Of a DNA stretch of 64,000 nt, positions 14,101 through 23,850 are shown piece after piece. The stretch spans positions 40,467,001 through 40,531,000 of the forward strand of contig NC_135376.1 of NCBI RefSeq assembly GCF_049243985.1. The letters run 5' to 3'. A model generated the notes under the pieces. The model had not been told where the DNA came from. It saw only the letters and a program-made list of their open reading frames with translations, and did no database searches. Each line of letters opens with the position of its first letter. Within the stretch, counting starts at the first letter, position 1. This DNA comes from Paroedura picta (taxonomy: Eukaryota; Chordata; Lepidosauria; Squamata; Gekkonidae). Position numbers and translations under genes: made by a program.

Positions 14101-17100
14101 CTTTGTAGTGGAATCCAGTTGCGTTTCTATCATTTCCCACAGGTTTCCGGTCTCGGCAAAAATAGCTAGCCAGGAAGCGATATTGCCGAGCTTTGTCCCG
14201 CCCCTGGCCGTCAAGAGCCAATGGGCAGCCGTTATCATGCTCCCAAAAAGCCCCTTTCCCTTTAAGGAAGGTTTAAAAAAAAAACACACGTTGAACGAAT
14301 CTGCGTTGATTCGTTGCAACTGAGAGACCCATCTAGCTAACAGGTGGTGTTTGAGCTGCCGTTTCATCGTTGCCACGCTCCCCCCGAGTGAAAAAAAAAT
14401 ACCCCCCCCCCCCCGCACGGGTGCGATTTTCGGCCGAAAACAGAGTGAAAAATAAAGGGAAAATAAACCAGCAAACGGGGCTGTGTGTTGCTTGGTGCTT
14501 GGTGACTTAAAACAGCTCTGGGGAGGGACTGCAGCCAGGGAAGCCTCGCTGGGTAAATGAAGGCTCTCCGGTGCATTGATCTCCGCTTGCTCTGAAAAAA
14601 AAAATGGCGATCGCTTCGCCGGAAGATCAGAGGAGAGAGCTAGGGGGAGGGACTTTGCAGAAACCGCAACAATGATAACGCACAGAACTTTCCCACTAGT
14701 GTTGCAGATTGGTTGCAAGAGTGTAGCGCTTTCCAGAGGGTGAATCCACTTTTTGGGATTTCCCTGAAAGCGCTACAACGAAGCGCTTTTTGCAGATCGG
14801 TTTCAGGAGTGTTGCAGATTGTCAATGACGTTGTGCATAACAGCAAAACAGTAGCGATTTCAATTTGCAACCGTTGTGCAATTTTGAACGAGCGCGGAAT
14901 GGCCCTGTGTTTTCCTTACCCTGTGCCACCCTAGCACAAGGTCTCTCTACAGCCCATTAGAGCCAGCAAGATAATGTCAGGTCCAAGCCACACCTATTCA
15001 TTTTCTCTCTCATTGCACCCCACTGCCAGTCAGGCTCCCAAAACAACTACATGGATGGCAAACCAGCCCGGTGTGTCAGTCTGTTTCAGCAAAAACAAAC
15101 ATGAGTTTTGCTGCTGCAACTTCAAGACTATCCCATTTTTAGTGATAGGCATTTGAGGGCTAGAGTACACCTCATCAGTCTGCTACTGGAATAAAAAAAA
15201 TAAGGAAAACAAGCAGGAGTCATGTGGCATCTTCAAAGCTAAAGGCGCCAAATGACTCCTTCTAGTTTCCCTTAAATTACTCATGTTCCAAGTTAAATGG
15301 AGTATTCTGTATATACAAAGCTGCAGTTTTTGGCATTATTTGCTCCGGGCACTTACTTGTCTTTGTATTATAAAAGGCAAAGTTCCTGGAGATTGGTGGT
15401 GGTTGTGCTTCTCCATCTTCTCCTTCGTTGTCTTCCAGGGCTCTGCCTCCCACCACTACCAGGACCTCCTCAAGCTTTTGTGGAAGGGCCTGAAGTCTCT
15501 GCTGGACAAATGGCCTGTTCTCCACCTGTGGAAAGAAGAAAGAACAATATCACTAAGTTCAGAATATATAGCCTTATTCTCCTCATCTATTCTATTCCAT
15601 TGGCTCCCCCCCACACACACACACACACTTTTATCCTAAACAAGGAGTCTCATAAAGTCATAGAGCTGGAAGGGGCCATACAGAACATCTAGTCTAACCT
15701 CTTGCTCAAAGAAGGATCAGCCTAAAGCATCCAGGATAATTAATGGTGAAGGTCTCTTTCTACCTCTACATGATTCTTTCTACCTCCATTTTACATAGAT
15801 TCACTGATTTGGTTAGACTTGAGCCACTTTTAAAACGGTAAACCTAATAGTATATGTTTAAAATGTCCTGTTGAGTGAGAAAGTCTGTTGGCTGAAGCAA
15901 TGTCATTAATATGTCCCAACCATAAAATTCAGGACTAAGGTGTGAAAATTAAAGGTGGCTTCATTATCTGAAGTTCCCACTGAGTTCTTCTGGACACAAT
16001 AAATAGGCTGCTGTCTGGGATGTAATGGGATATGATAAAAAAACACCTTCACACTCCTCATTCAGCGGAAGACGCTGATCCACTCCCCACCCACAGTTGT
16101 TCATGAGGGTCAAATTGCTCCTCCAAAGAGGAATAAAGCCTAGCAGACATATTTTATGCCCACAAGCAAGTCCCTCAATCACTCATATTCCACTTCAGAC
16201 TGGAATTTACTGTATCTCATTTGGGAAAGCATTTGTGTGACTGAGCATCACATTTTAGTCCAAAGAAGAGTGCATACCTTCACCCATATAAGTGTCTGGC
16301 TGTCAGCCATTCTTATGTCAAGGAATAAAGTTCTATATTTAGAACCAACATTATAGTGAGGTGAAATTTGCCTGTCACTCTTCACACTGGATAACCTGGC
16401 TTTCCCTGTTACAGATTCCTTTGGGCAGGAGAGGTTAGACCTCTCCTGAAGGCAGATCCAGAGTGGTCTCAAAGAGTCAGTGTGTGCTCCCCCCATAAAA
16501 ACAAGTGCCAAATTTGGGAGGGGGGTACAGCTTCTACTTTGGGTGTGGGGAGCATTCACTAACTCATTTTTAGATTTCAGAATATCTTCAGCGTGGGAAA
16601 ATTGGGCACGATCACATTTTTTAAAAGTGGCCCCATCCTTGCTTGTTCTGAGACAATGGATGAATGGGAGGGTGAGTGGGATGGAGGAGCAGAAACAGGC
16701 CAGTACAGGAAATACAGTGCATCCCTGACCCTACTAAATGTGGCTGGTCATGGCCAGGTGATTAATTTTAACACAGATTCAAGGGCTCCTCCGTTCAGAC
16801 CAATATGCAAGCATGCAAATGGCTGATTATTTAAAACATTTTTGGGTTACTATTACACTCTCAAGCCATAGATATATGAGAGAGAGAATGGGAGGAAGAA
16901 CTGCTGTCGTCATTGAACTATATAGTCACTTTTCTAGCGTTGGGAGAACAAGTTACTGTGGTACCTCTGAGCACTGACCGTGCTGCGATGTTTGGTAATA
17001 ATGGTCTTGCAAGCATCCGATTCTTGAATCAATGGTTCTGATGACAAGAGGTCCTGCAGATACTGATCTGGCAGTGTGACTAGATGCACCAGGTCAAGGA

Positions 17101-17776
17101 GCTCCGGAAGATGCATGGCTCTGGCAGATTTTTCAAACTTCACCCACCGAAGCACAGCCTCAACCAGGCTCTGCTCTTCCTGCACTTGGAGTAGTTTGTT
17201 AGACAGGTAAGTAATCAGCCTCTCTTTGGATAACTGAAGGAACTCCTCCTGCTGAGACACAAGCTCAAAATTCTCCTGCAGAAATGACCAAGCCTTGGAT
17301 GATACTTCTGGGCAGCCATGCATTTCTCCAAATTCACAAATGCCCAAGCAGTTGGTTGCATCCATCTGCTGTCTCAGGTACCGGCTGCAGACTTTTTGAA
17401 TAACAGGGAAATGAAGCTGGTTGGATGCCTGAATTAAAGCCTCTACATTTCCCTGGTTGATGGTTACTTTTCCAGTGTAAGCGAAGTCAATCAAAGTCTC
17501 CATAACAACAGGATCCACTTCTTTTATCTCTACACGAGCTGAAAAGCTTTCCAGAAAGTCACCAGCAAACATAGCCTTGAAGTAATGACTGCAGAGGGCC
17601 AGGATGCTGCGGTGGCAAGGAAATTCATGTCCCCCAACTATCAAGGTGACATCTGAGAGTTTGGGATTGGAGCGCAGGGCCTGTAATCCTTCCAGAATGG
17701 ACTGAGGATGGGATGGAAGACTAAAATTGAAGTCATCTACATTCCTCACCATGATGTTCTCCAGAAAACCCCACTC
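1900..17776 (-). CDS. KLHL30: KLHL30, kelch-like family member 30 (gene span)
   Basis: This is a complete coding gene of seven exons on the minus strand. The joined exons add up to 1773 bp, or 590 residues; the human protein is about 578. Residues ~25-130 form a BTB domain ([20 protein letters not shown]), residues ~135-240 a BACK domain, and residues ~270-580 six kelch blades with recurrent GG, Y and W positions such as NGEIYAIGG and [18 protein letters not shown]-Kelch proteins commonly act as substrate adaptors of cullin-3 ubiquitin ligases. The specific substrate of KLHL30 is not evident from sequence. All introns have GT/AG ends, and the phases run 2,1,1,1,1,0. The start is the ATG at 17752, preceded by a plausible 5' UTR acceptor at 17777. 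The upstream neighbour is ESPNL on the same strand. No frameshift or premature stop was seen. Confidence 0.95.
2225..2520 (+). repeat. L2-like LINE fragment
   Basis: The plus strand reads a peptide with [20 protein letters not shown]-like text, the region just after the reverse-transcriptase core in L2/CR1-like LINEs (compare 'FKAL.GLGP.YL.D' near 55860-55920). It is degraded by stops and is a plain retrotransposon fossil. Confidence 0.55.
2897..2929. repeat. CG/TG dinucleotide microsatellite
   Basis: About 30 bp of alternating purine-pyrimidine sequence, first CG-rich then pure TG. Such a tract can adopt Z-DNA. Confidence 0.85.
3236..3410 (+). repeat. tRNA-derived SINE, divergent
   Basis: It begins AACCAGTATGGTGTAGTGAT, the A-box head of the tRNA-headed SINE family repeated elsewhere in this window (for example 48044), and continues into the family's gtgacc...gtgaggataaa body. 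The copy is old and lacks a clean B box. Confidence 0.6.
3854..4961. mobile_element. Non-autonomous DNA transposon, 3-bp target duplication (PIF/Harbinger-like)
   Basis: The terminal inverted repeats are GGGGCTTTTCGCAC and its complement. The flanks are AGT at 3851-3853 and AGT at 4962-4964, a 3-bp target duplication. The uninterrupted relative at 40000 confirms the insertion point. The body is homologous to 14008-14905 and has no transposase frame. A 3-bp duplication with GG-starting termini fits PIF/Harbinger best, but the superfamily is inferred. An internal 228-bp direct duplication is present (separate entry). Confidence 0.75.
4067..4510. repeat. Tandem duplication (unit ~228 bp) inside the transposon
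   Basis: Two near-identical copies begin AATGGGCAGCCGTTAGCATG at 4067 and at 4295. Each runs through a poly-A stretch and a 'cccattgcaacgaatctg' region to TTTTCGGCTGAA. The relative at 14008-14905 has a single copy, so the doubling is specific to this insertion. Confidence 0.85.
5085..5340 (+). repeat. L2-like LINE C-terminal tail
   Basis: The plus strand reads [20 protein letters not shown], typical of the last residues of L2/CR1-like LINE proteins ('WN.LPEE.R....L..FR..LK'), followed by a T-rich 3' region. It lies immediately right of the DNA element that ends at 5017. Confidence 0.6.
5838..6066 (-). repeat. tRNA-derived SINE
   Basis: The head lies at the right (minus strand TGATGTAGTGGTTAGGAGC, then a B-box-like GGTTTGATTCCC). 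The left end carries the family tail 'gagttggcttttataccc'. Confidence 0.8.
6090..6255 (+). repeat. tRNA-derived SINE, divergent
   Basis: The head-like text 'gccaagttggaatgctggttagagtttcaaactaggatctgg' type is followed by GTTGAATCCCC (B-box-like) and a 'tgccactcacacaaactcag' body. It is an older relative of the SINE at 61110. Confidence 0.5.
7045..7175. repeat. Interspersed repeat with 'gtagccatgttggtctg' end, inverted composite
   Basis: The left part carries GGGTAGCCATGTTGGTCTG. The right part carries the opposite-strand text of the same family ('ggtgccactggactctga'). Other copies lie at 8638-8722, 29955-30050 and 55282-55415. I know the text as a common reptilian repeat but cannot name its family. 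Confidence 0.6.
8320..8465 (-). CDS. KLHL30: KLHL30 coding exon 6
   Basis: This exon encodes [15 protein letters not shown] and [19 protein letters not shown], then IWQK, kelch blade 5. The acceptor follows a T-rich tract (TTTTACAG|ATGTC). The donor is CAGAAG|GTAGG and leaves phase 0. Confidence 0.93.
8638..8722 (+). repeat. Interspersed repeat, 'aggagtccaacagcacctta' type
   Basis: A short copy of the same family as 29955-30050: 'gatagctgtgttagtctg' followed by GAGTCCAACAGCACCTTAAAG. Confidence 0.6.
9275..9505 (-). repeat. tRNA-derived SINE
   Basis: The body (ctccccacaacagacaccct...gtgaggtaggtg...gcccaaggtcacccaactgg type) and the minus-strand B box are recognisable. The head is partly lost at the right end. 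Confidence 0.75.
10458..10646 (-). CDS. KLHL30: KLHL30 coding exon 5
   Basis: This exon encodes [27 protein letters not shown] and [15 protein letters not shown], kelch blades 3-4. The acceptor is CATAG|GTACC and the donor is ACAG|GTAAG. Confidence 0.93.
11171..11326 (-). CDS. KLHL30: KLHL30 coding exon 4
   Basis: This exon encodes [13 protein letters not shown] through NGEIYAIGG, kelch blade 2. The acceptor is TTTTCAG|GTGG and the donor is GGTG|GTAAGG, with phase 1 on both sides. The nearby plus-strand reading frames are shadows. Confidence 0.93.
11677..11763 (-). CDS. KLHL30: KLHL30 coding exon 3
   Basis: This 87-bp exon encodes [20 protein letters not shown] and LNNNVYVTG, kelch blade 1. 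The acceptor is TTTTTAG|AAG and the donor is ACAG|GTAAGT, with phase 1 on both sides. Confidence 0.92.
11858..12118 (-). repeat. tRNA-derived SINE
   Basis: Full-length copy in a KLHL30 intron: tail 'agaagagttgattcttattt' at the left and tRNA-like head at the right (minus-strand GGTGTAGTTGTTAGGAG). Confidence 0.85.
14008..14905. mobile_element. Non-autonomous DNA transposon, 3-bp target duplication
   Basis: The element runs from GGGCCATTCCGCAC to GCGGAATGGCCC and is flanked by TGT on both sides (14005-14007 and 14906-14908). Its body is homologous to 3854-4961 without the internal duplication. Reading frames inside (up to 245 codons on the minus strand) are chance openings with no transposase signature. 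Confidence 0.8.
15357..15514 (-). CDS. KLHL30: KLHL30 coding exon 2
   Basis: This exon encodes [20 protein letters not shown] through FAFYNTK, the linker and first kelch strand; the text is highly typical of KLHL30. The acceptor at GAACAG|GCCA is chosen because it fits phase 2 from exon 1. A nearer-looking CCACAG 11 bp upstream would break the frame. The donor is ACAA|GTAAGT. Confidence 0.92.
15515..16964. other. KLHL30 intron 1 (between coding exons 1 and 2)
   Basis: Apart from a short CA run near 15608-15630 and the CR1-like fragment at 15655-15725, nothing recognisable was seen here. Confidence 0.5.
15655..15725 (+). repeat. CR1-like fragment
   Basis: The text 'gtcatagagctggaaggggc' followed by 'catctagtctaacctcttgc' matches the common reptile/bird CR1-associated repeat seen again at the right edge of the window (63963-64000). 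Confidence 0.6.
16965..17776 (-). CDS. KLHL30: KLHL30 coding exon 1 (BTB-BACK)
   Basis: The ATG is at 17752-17750, and 24 bp of 5' UTR follow an acceptor (ACAG at 17780-17777). The exon encodes residues 1-262: the whole BTB domain and most of BACK. The donor AG|GTACCA lies after 16965 and leaves phase 2. An upstream non-coding exon is implied but could not be located. Confidence 0.93.
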
Positions 17777-20700
17777 CTGTTGTAAGAAATGGTCTTGGAT
17801 ACCTTAGACGAACAAGAAACCTCTCCCCAACCCTAGTCAGAAAACAGAAGAGAACAGATCTTGTACTTTGGATAAGAAATATCTTGTCTCAGTTAAGAGA
17901 GTTAAAATGAAATCTGTGCTTAGTTATTGTTTCAAACAAGTGAATGCTCACTGACCAGGGCTGGATTAAGACATGATAAAGACCTGAACTATGTCAAATT
18001 CAGGAAGCCCCACAGAATTACCCAATAAAATAGCAATTTGGGGGTATTTTTAGCCCTTTTTTGTATTGAAAGGCACCTCACAACCAGAAACGCTAAACTG
18101 TAGTTTGTACATAAAGAAGCTGTGTTCCTGATACCTCCAAATCTCAGAGCTATAAGCTTTTATTCCTGGACACAAGCATAATGGGTGTCAACTACTATGA
18201 GTGTCCTGATATTATAATAACCAATAAAGAATCTTCTGGGATAAACAGAGCAGGAACTGCTGAAGTCTCCATACTCTTGGAGCAGCAGCAGATCCACCTT
18301 CAAGCTCAGTTTCATAGCCTTGTTTCAAAAAGTGAAAGCGGAATTTCTCAGGACTATGAAGAATTTCGCACTTCATACAATGTACTGTACTTCCGTGTGC
18401 TTACACAGAATCATGGGATACATGTATGAGAATAAAACTGTATAGTTCGTTGCAGCCCTATCTCTCTGTTATATTATTCATAAAATATAAGCATGAAAAC
18501 TGGAAGGAGAATCTTTGTTTCCTTGCTTTTGCCTCACTGCTCTTGCATATTCTATGAGATCTGACCACATAGGCATCAGTATTATATTAATCAGCCAAAC
18601 ACAGCCAGTATTCAAACCCTCAGTAAGAATGCTAGTGGCTTTCCCCTCATTTTAGTTAGTTGGAATACTCACTCCTTTGTTTCAGGAAGTACATCCAGGA
18701 AATCTTCCTTGCAGTAACCTCTTGCTGCATTTATAGATCTTCCTGGTACTATTCCCTGGAAATCTTTGCAATTGAGTTGTCTCGCAACTCATTAATTGCC
18801 ACTCCTCCTTGTGCCTATATATTATTCCAAACGTAACAGTCCCCATCCCACGTATCTAGTTCGGCTGTTTCCTTTCAGCCCCCGCTGTGCCCTCTGCCCT
18901 GCAAGAAATCACATCTGACCAAATCTCAGTTCTTACCTCGTAAATTTCTTACATCCGATCCGCCAGTTTGATCAGCTAGAATGCAAAGAGGAGCGGCTTG
19001 CTTTGACCTGAGAGGAGAGAGTTACTCTGAGAGGAGTTTTATTTGGCAGATGTAGAGTAATGACAACTAATGTGTGTATATTTAGACTGGAGCTTGCAAT
19101 GAGGGTGGGGACGCATTGAGAAGTTTCTTTGACAGTTATTCTCTCCAGGCCACCTGCTCTTAAAGCAACACACCAAGGAGAGGCAAGAAAGACAGACTGG
19201 GAAGACGTGTGCCCACTGGGAAGTGAGATCATTGATCAGCCAAGATGCTGCTGGTGGTGGTGATGGTAACCAAGTTTAAATCCATCCACTGATTTGTAAA
19301 GTAGATCTTCTCTCAAACAGAGGATTCTTTTCTTTCTTTCTTTTGCAGATTTTAGATTTTTTTTCAGCAGGTGTCAATCACAGGTTGTGATGAATAAATA
19401 GCAACACAATGATATAAAAACAATCACATCTATGTTCAGAGTCCTCTCAGTTACAATAACAGAAACCACTAAGTATTGTTGATGTACTTGCTCATAATGT
19501 TTAGCTCAATAGAGAGAAAGCTATGGTGTTGCTTGGATTATTTGTGAGTTGTTTAAAACATTATTGTTGCTAAAATAGACATTTAAACCACAGTATGGCA
19601 AAAAAGGGGGGGGGTCGAGTCACTTTTCCTGAAAGCTAGAAGGGTAGGTAGGATTTTTTGCTCCTTTAACTGTGATTACATTTTATGTGTTATCATAATA
19701 TCCTTTATTCTACAGAGGCTTCTTTTTAAAATGCAGGGAAAGCACATGCATTGTGCTTTAAGATAACACAGTGGGAAGGGTCACTTGATCTAAAAGCTAA
19801 AATGATAATTAAAAGTTGGCTTATTAATTGCTTTCAGATAAGACATATTACAAATCTGTTATAGTTTTTCTCATCTTCCTAATAGTTTTACCTTACCACT
19901 TCCTATACTACTGTGCCTGTCAAGTGTTTTAAATTTTAATCTTTTTTCCCCCTAAATCTTTACAACTAGTATCCAAATTTTTAAGGTGTCTCCTTAAGGA
20001 TTTTCTCCCAATGTGGGAGTAATAAAATTAACCCCCCCCACACACACACACAGATCATCTTTATACATTTCACAGTTCCACTGCTGTCATATGTTTCTGT
20101 TCACTGAGGATCAGGATAACTTGCATGACAAAAGGAATAATAATGTGTTAACCATGTGTTGGCTTCAGTGGGCCTTAGTATCAATATGGCTCTGGCCAAG
20201 TGCCCAGCAGGGCCTGGAAAAGGTGACTCCCATACAGCCAGCTGAAGGGCTGGAGCTGAGGGCTGTCTTGGTATGAAAAGGAAGGGCAGTTAAGATTCCA
20301 TCAAGAGATGGGGCAAGTAAACAAGCAGATGGAGCTGTGAGTGGGCTGAAGCCTTTTGCCATCTCTCTCTCTCTCTTTCTGGTGATCTGATATCTCCTGC
20401 CATACCAGTAGAGCCCATCTGTGCTGTACTTCTATATTTGAAAAGAAACCTCCAAAATACAACATTAATGCCATTTTGAAGCCAATCGATAAAACTAGGA
20501 TTAATAACACCCCGTCAACCCAGTATTCGTCAGGGTAGTTCCCACTGAACGGTGAACTACTATGCACTAGTAGAAGTAACTTGGGAGATTTAAGTTGTTT
20601 AAAAGTACTAGTCATGTATACAAGTCCAAACACAAGCTGCGTTGGAATTTATTTTTATTTATCCACAGTTAGACTGGACAATGGTATGAATTCAGCCTTT

Positions 20701-22458
20701 ATAGTAACTATTTTTTTTAAAAAGTGGTTTGGATATTTTCCAATTTTGTGTTGTATATATTGTATTGTAGATGCTAGTTTGAATGAAAAACATCTGGAAT
20801 GCAGTGGCAGAAAGGCAATGTATAATTGTATCAAATGAATAATCCTTACAATGGCAAGGTATGCTGGTATTGTTATCCCATGCTGCTTGGCTGAGGATGA
20901 CAACAATTTGCCTAAGGTATGCCTTGAGTTTATAACAGGTAACATTTGAACCAGAGTTTCTTCCTCTTCGCTATACCTTGGGATAAATGGATACCATTTT
21001 TGTGTTTTGGTGGTGGTGGTGGTGGTGGTGGTGGTGGGGAACCTTAAGCTAAAACTGCATTTTGAATAATGATTTTCAACTATAATTTCTCTTGCCAATC
21101 ATTTCAGTGGAATAATTCTATTTTACATTAAGAGAATTCAGAATTCTTTTTATTAAAACCTGTAATTGTGTAAAAACAGAAAGAAGTATAACTTTTAAAA
21201 ATATATATAAATACAAAATGAAACATTTATACGGTGATTTTCACTCAGATAAGTATAAGGCCCACTACAGTGTTCCAAGGGACTCAGCATGTACCAAGGA
21301 CAGAGCCAACCAACGGCTGTGGACCCTTTGTTGCAAACCTCTTTGAAAACATTTTTAGGTTGCACTACTTTGCTGTTATTTATAGTAAATGTATAGAGAA
21401 TGGAAAAATCCAGATCACATTTCTTTTGTTCTACATAGTCATGACTTTTTGAAAAATACAAATGCTAACCATGGCGGATATAAAAATCTGAAAATAATTA
21501 AATCTCGATTTAATAGCCAGATGTACCATGGGAGGACAGATACAGGAACTGGCCTTACAGTGCTTAATGGAAAATGCCTGTAACATGGGAATCCTAGCAA
21601 TTTTGAAATTATCAGATACATAATAATTTCAGCTTTCAGACACTTGTTCAAATGACCATCTTCTGTTAGTGGCTTACCAAACATGTCTTTAAGGAGATGA
21701 ACAGATATGCACGTGGGAATTCATATGCTACAAACACATGTATCTTCAGGCCATTTCAGAGCACATTATTTAAGAACAATGGGTAAGAAAATAGTATTTA
21801 AAGAGTGGCTAACGTCATGGGTGCCCTGACATTCTCCAGCTTAGAAGAAATAATGTGTTATATTAAAGCAGTATGTAATGGATCCTCGATGGCTCCTATT
21901 GTTTATCCATCTTCCCCCAAGGGTAGAAAGAATAAACGGGGAAGGGAGTGCTTAACCTTCAATCCCCCCCCCAAAAAAAATCCTCATCACTATTGTTTTT
22001 ATGCCCACTGGGTTTCTTCCAATATTTGCATGGTAAATATAGATTGGGAATATTGGAAAGGCTAAATCTGCCAGGGCAGGGGAAATTTCAGGGGCAAAGA
22101 ACTAGTTAGAGTTAAGCACCCTATTCACTCCTGTCCTTCCTCCAGAACATTTTGCAGTGGAGAAATGGTCACTATAGCTTTCTTAACCCTGATTGCAGCG
22201 TATGTAGTTTCCCCCCCCCCCCCCAAAAAAAAAACCAACCTTTTAAGTCTTGAGGCACTTCTAGCTACTTACAAAGTTACCAAGTTGGGTGTACTTATAT
22301 CATGCAGTGCCCATGGAATAATTAGTCATCATATGTTAAAGGACAATGTCAAACATTGTTGGTCTTTCCATGAAGACTTTCAGTAGAGCTCTTTGACAGT
22401 GTTAGGAGAAGCATCAGCAGGCCCCTCTGTGTATTCTGGATCATAGATTCCCATCTGT
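17777..22458. other. Intergenic region between ESPNL and KLHL30
   Basis: This is upstream of KLHL30 on the minus strand. It should hold the promoter and the 5' non-coding exon of KLHL30, but none could be placed. The region is repeat-poor: a TGG microsatellite (21009-21037) and short mononucleotide tracts. A plus-strand 82-codon frame at 18181-18429 matches nothing I know and is probably chance. Confidence 0.45.
21009..21037. repeat. TGG trinucleotide microsatellite
   Basis: About nine to ten TGG units in a row. Confidence 0.85.
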
Positions 22459-22553
22459 ACACAGCCCGTGGCGCCACGGGCGCCACGGACTGTATAAAGG
22501 AGTAAGGGGTAGTGGGGAGGAGTTAGGGCGGGACCGGTCCGGGATAAAAACTC

Positions 22554-22600
22554 GGAGGGGCCAATCAGGAGCCGCGAAGCGGCTCCTGATTGGCCCCTCC
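22554..22600. repeat. Perfect palindrome, 22-bp arms, 3-nt loop
   Basis: The arms at 22554-22575 and 22579-22600 pair perfectly around GAA. The sequence starts GGAGGGGCCAATCAGG. The matching palindrome in the short copy is 52911-52957, with different inner arm bases. Confidence 0.95.
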
Positions 22601-22664
22601 AAGTGTCCATCCAAGTGTCCATTCCCTGCTTCACCCACACAGCGACAGGTAAGCGCTTCGGGGG

Positions 22665-23276
22665 CCGTTCGCCGCTGGGGGAGGGTCGGGGTGGTGGGAG
22701 CCGGCCTTCTCTCGGCGTCCGGAGCGCCCTCGCGGTAGCGAGGGCGCTCCGGAGGCCGAGAGAACGCCGTTCGCCGCTGGGGGAGGGTCGGGGTGGTGGG
22801 AGCCGGCCTTCTCTGGGCGTCCGGAGCGCCCTCGCGGTAGTGAGGGCGCTCCGGAGGCCCAGAGAACGCCGTTCGCCGCTGTGGGAGGGTCGGGGTGGTG
22901 GGAGCCGGCCTTCTCTGGGCGTCCGGAGCGCCCTCGCGGTAGCGAGGGCGCTCCGGAGGCCCAGAGAACGCCGTTCGCCGCTGTGGGAGGGTCGGGGTGG
23001 TGGGAGCCGGCCTTCTCTGGGCGTCCGGAGCGCCCTCGCGGTAGCGAGGGCGCTCCGGAGGCCCAGAGAACGCCGTTCGCCGCTGTGGGAGGGTCGGGGT
23101 GGTGGGAGCCGGCCTTCTCTGGGCGTCCGGAGCGCCCTCGCGGTAGCGAGGGCGCTCCGGAGGCCGAGAGAACGCCGTTCGCCGCTGGGGGAGGGTCGGG
23201 GTGGTGGGAGCCGGCCTTCTGTCGGCCCCGGCTGCGGCCTCGCCCGGCGAGCCCGCTCCCGGGGCCGACAGGACGC
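22665..23276. repeat. 102-bp tandem array, six monomers
   Basis: Monomers begin at 22665, 22767, 22869, 22971, 23073 and 23175, an exact 102-bp period. Each contains a long hairpin whose core is CCGGAGCGCCCTCGC / GCGAGGGCGCTCCGG around GGTA. The sixth monomer keeps the frame of the unit, but its hairpin stem is largely replaced by a different paired sequence. Confidence 0.95.
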
Positions 23277-23339
23277 CGTGGGAGCCTTTGGGGAGGGTGG
23301 GGGGGGCGGGAGCCTCCCTTCCCAGCCCCCCTTTTCGCT

Positions 23340-23815
23340 CCGGCTTCTGCCAGGGCTGAGCTCTCCCTCGCACCCGCGACGGAGATCTCCGCCCCGACAG
23401 AAGCCTCCTTTCCCAGCCCCCCTTTTCCCTCCGGCTTCTGCCGGGGCTGAGCTCTCCCTCGCGCCCGCGAGGGAGATCTCCGCCCCGACAGAAGCCCCCT
23501 TTCCCAGCCCCCCTTTTCCCTCCGGCTTCTGCCGGGGCTGAGCTCTCCCTCGCGCCCGCGAGGGAGATCTCCGCCCCGACAGAAGCCCCCTTTCCCAGCC
23601 CCCCTTTTCCCTCCGGCTTCTGCCGGGGCTGAGCTCTCCCTCGCGCCCGCGAGGGAGATCTCCGCCCCGACAGAAGCCCCCTTTCCCAGCCCCCCTTTTC
23701 CCTCCGGCTTCTGCCGGGGCTGAGCTCTCCCTCGCACCCGCGAGGGAGATCTCCGCCCTGAAAGAAGCCTCCTTTCCCAGCCCCCCTTTTCCCTCCGGCT
23801 TCTGCGGGGGACGGG
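23340..23815. repeat. 91-bp tandem array, six monomers
   Basis: Monomers begin at 23340, 23431, 23522, 23613, 23704 and 23795 (the last partial), an exact 91-bp period. Each holds the hairpin CTCCCTCGCG / CGCGAGGGAG around a CC loop and a flanking pyrimidine-rich spacer. Confidence 0.95.
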
Positions 23816-23844
23816 CTCTCCCCCCCAGCCCATCTAGTGCCCAT

Positions 23845-23850
23845 TTTATT
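23845..23850 (-). promoter_or_regulatory. Candidate poly(A) signal for ESPNL supplied by the repeat
   Basis: AATAAA lies on the minus strand about 45 nt past the ESPNL stop codon, inside the terminal hairpin loop and arm of the hairpin-train element. It is the nearest such hexamer downstream of the stop. Its use is inferred only. Confidence 0.35.

Larger units (their letters stand above)
11764..15356. other. KLHL30 intron between coding exons 2 and 3
   Basis: The intron contains the SINE at 11858-12118 and the DNA transposon at 14008-14905. The rest, 12120-14000, shows no exon or repeat that I recognise. Confidence 0.5.

Noticed and set aside
13981-14718. A 245-codon minus-strand frame
   Set aside because: It lies inside the non-autonomous DNA transposon at 14008-14905 and has no transposase motif.
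15525-15530. CCACAG as acceptor of KLHL30 coding exon 2
   Set aside because: It has a good polypyrimidine tract but would shift the reading frame. The AACAG at 15519-15515 keeps phase 2 and the family protein text.
18181-18429. An 82-codon plus-strand frame in the KLHL30-ESPNL spacer
   Set aside because: No recognisable similarity, no splice context and no company of other coding exons. It is most likely chance.
22441-23844. Long overlapping frames (467 and 400 codons on minus, 312 on plus) rich in Arg, Gly and Pro
   Set aside because: They run through the tandem arrays. The 102-bp unit is a multiple of three, so any frame open in one monomer stays open in all, and the GC content removes stops. 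Both strands are equally open and no splice or start context supports a gene.
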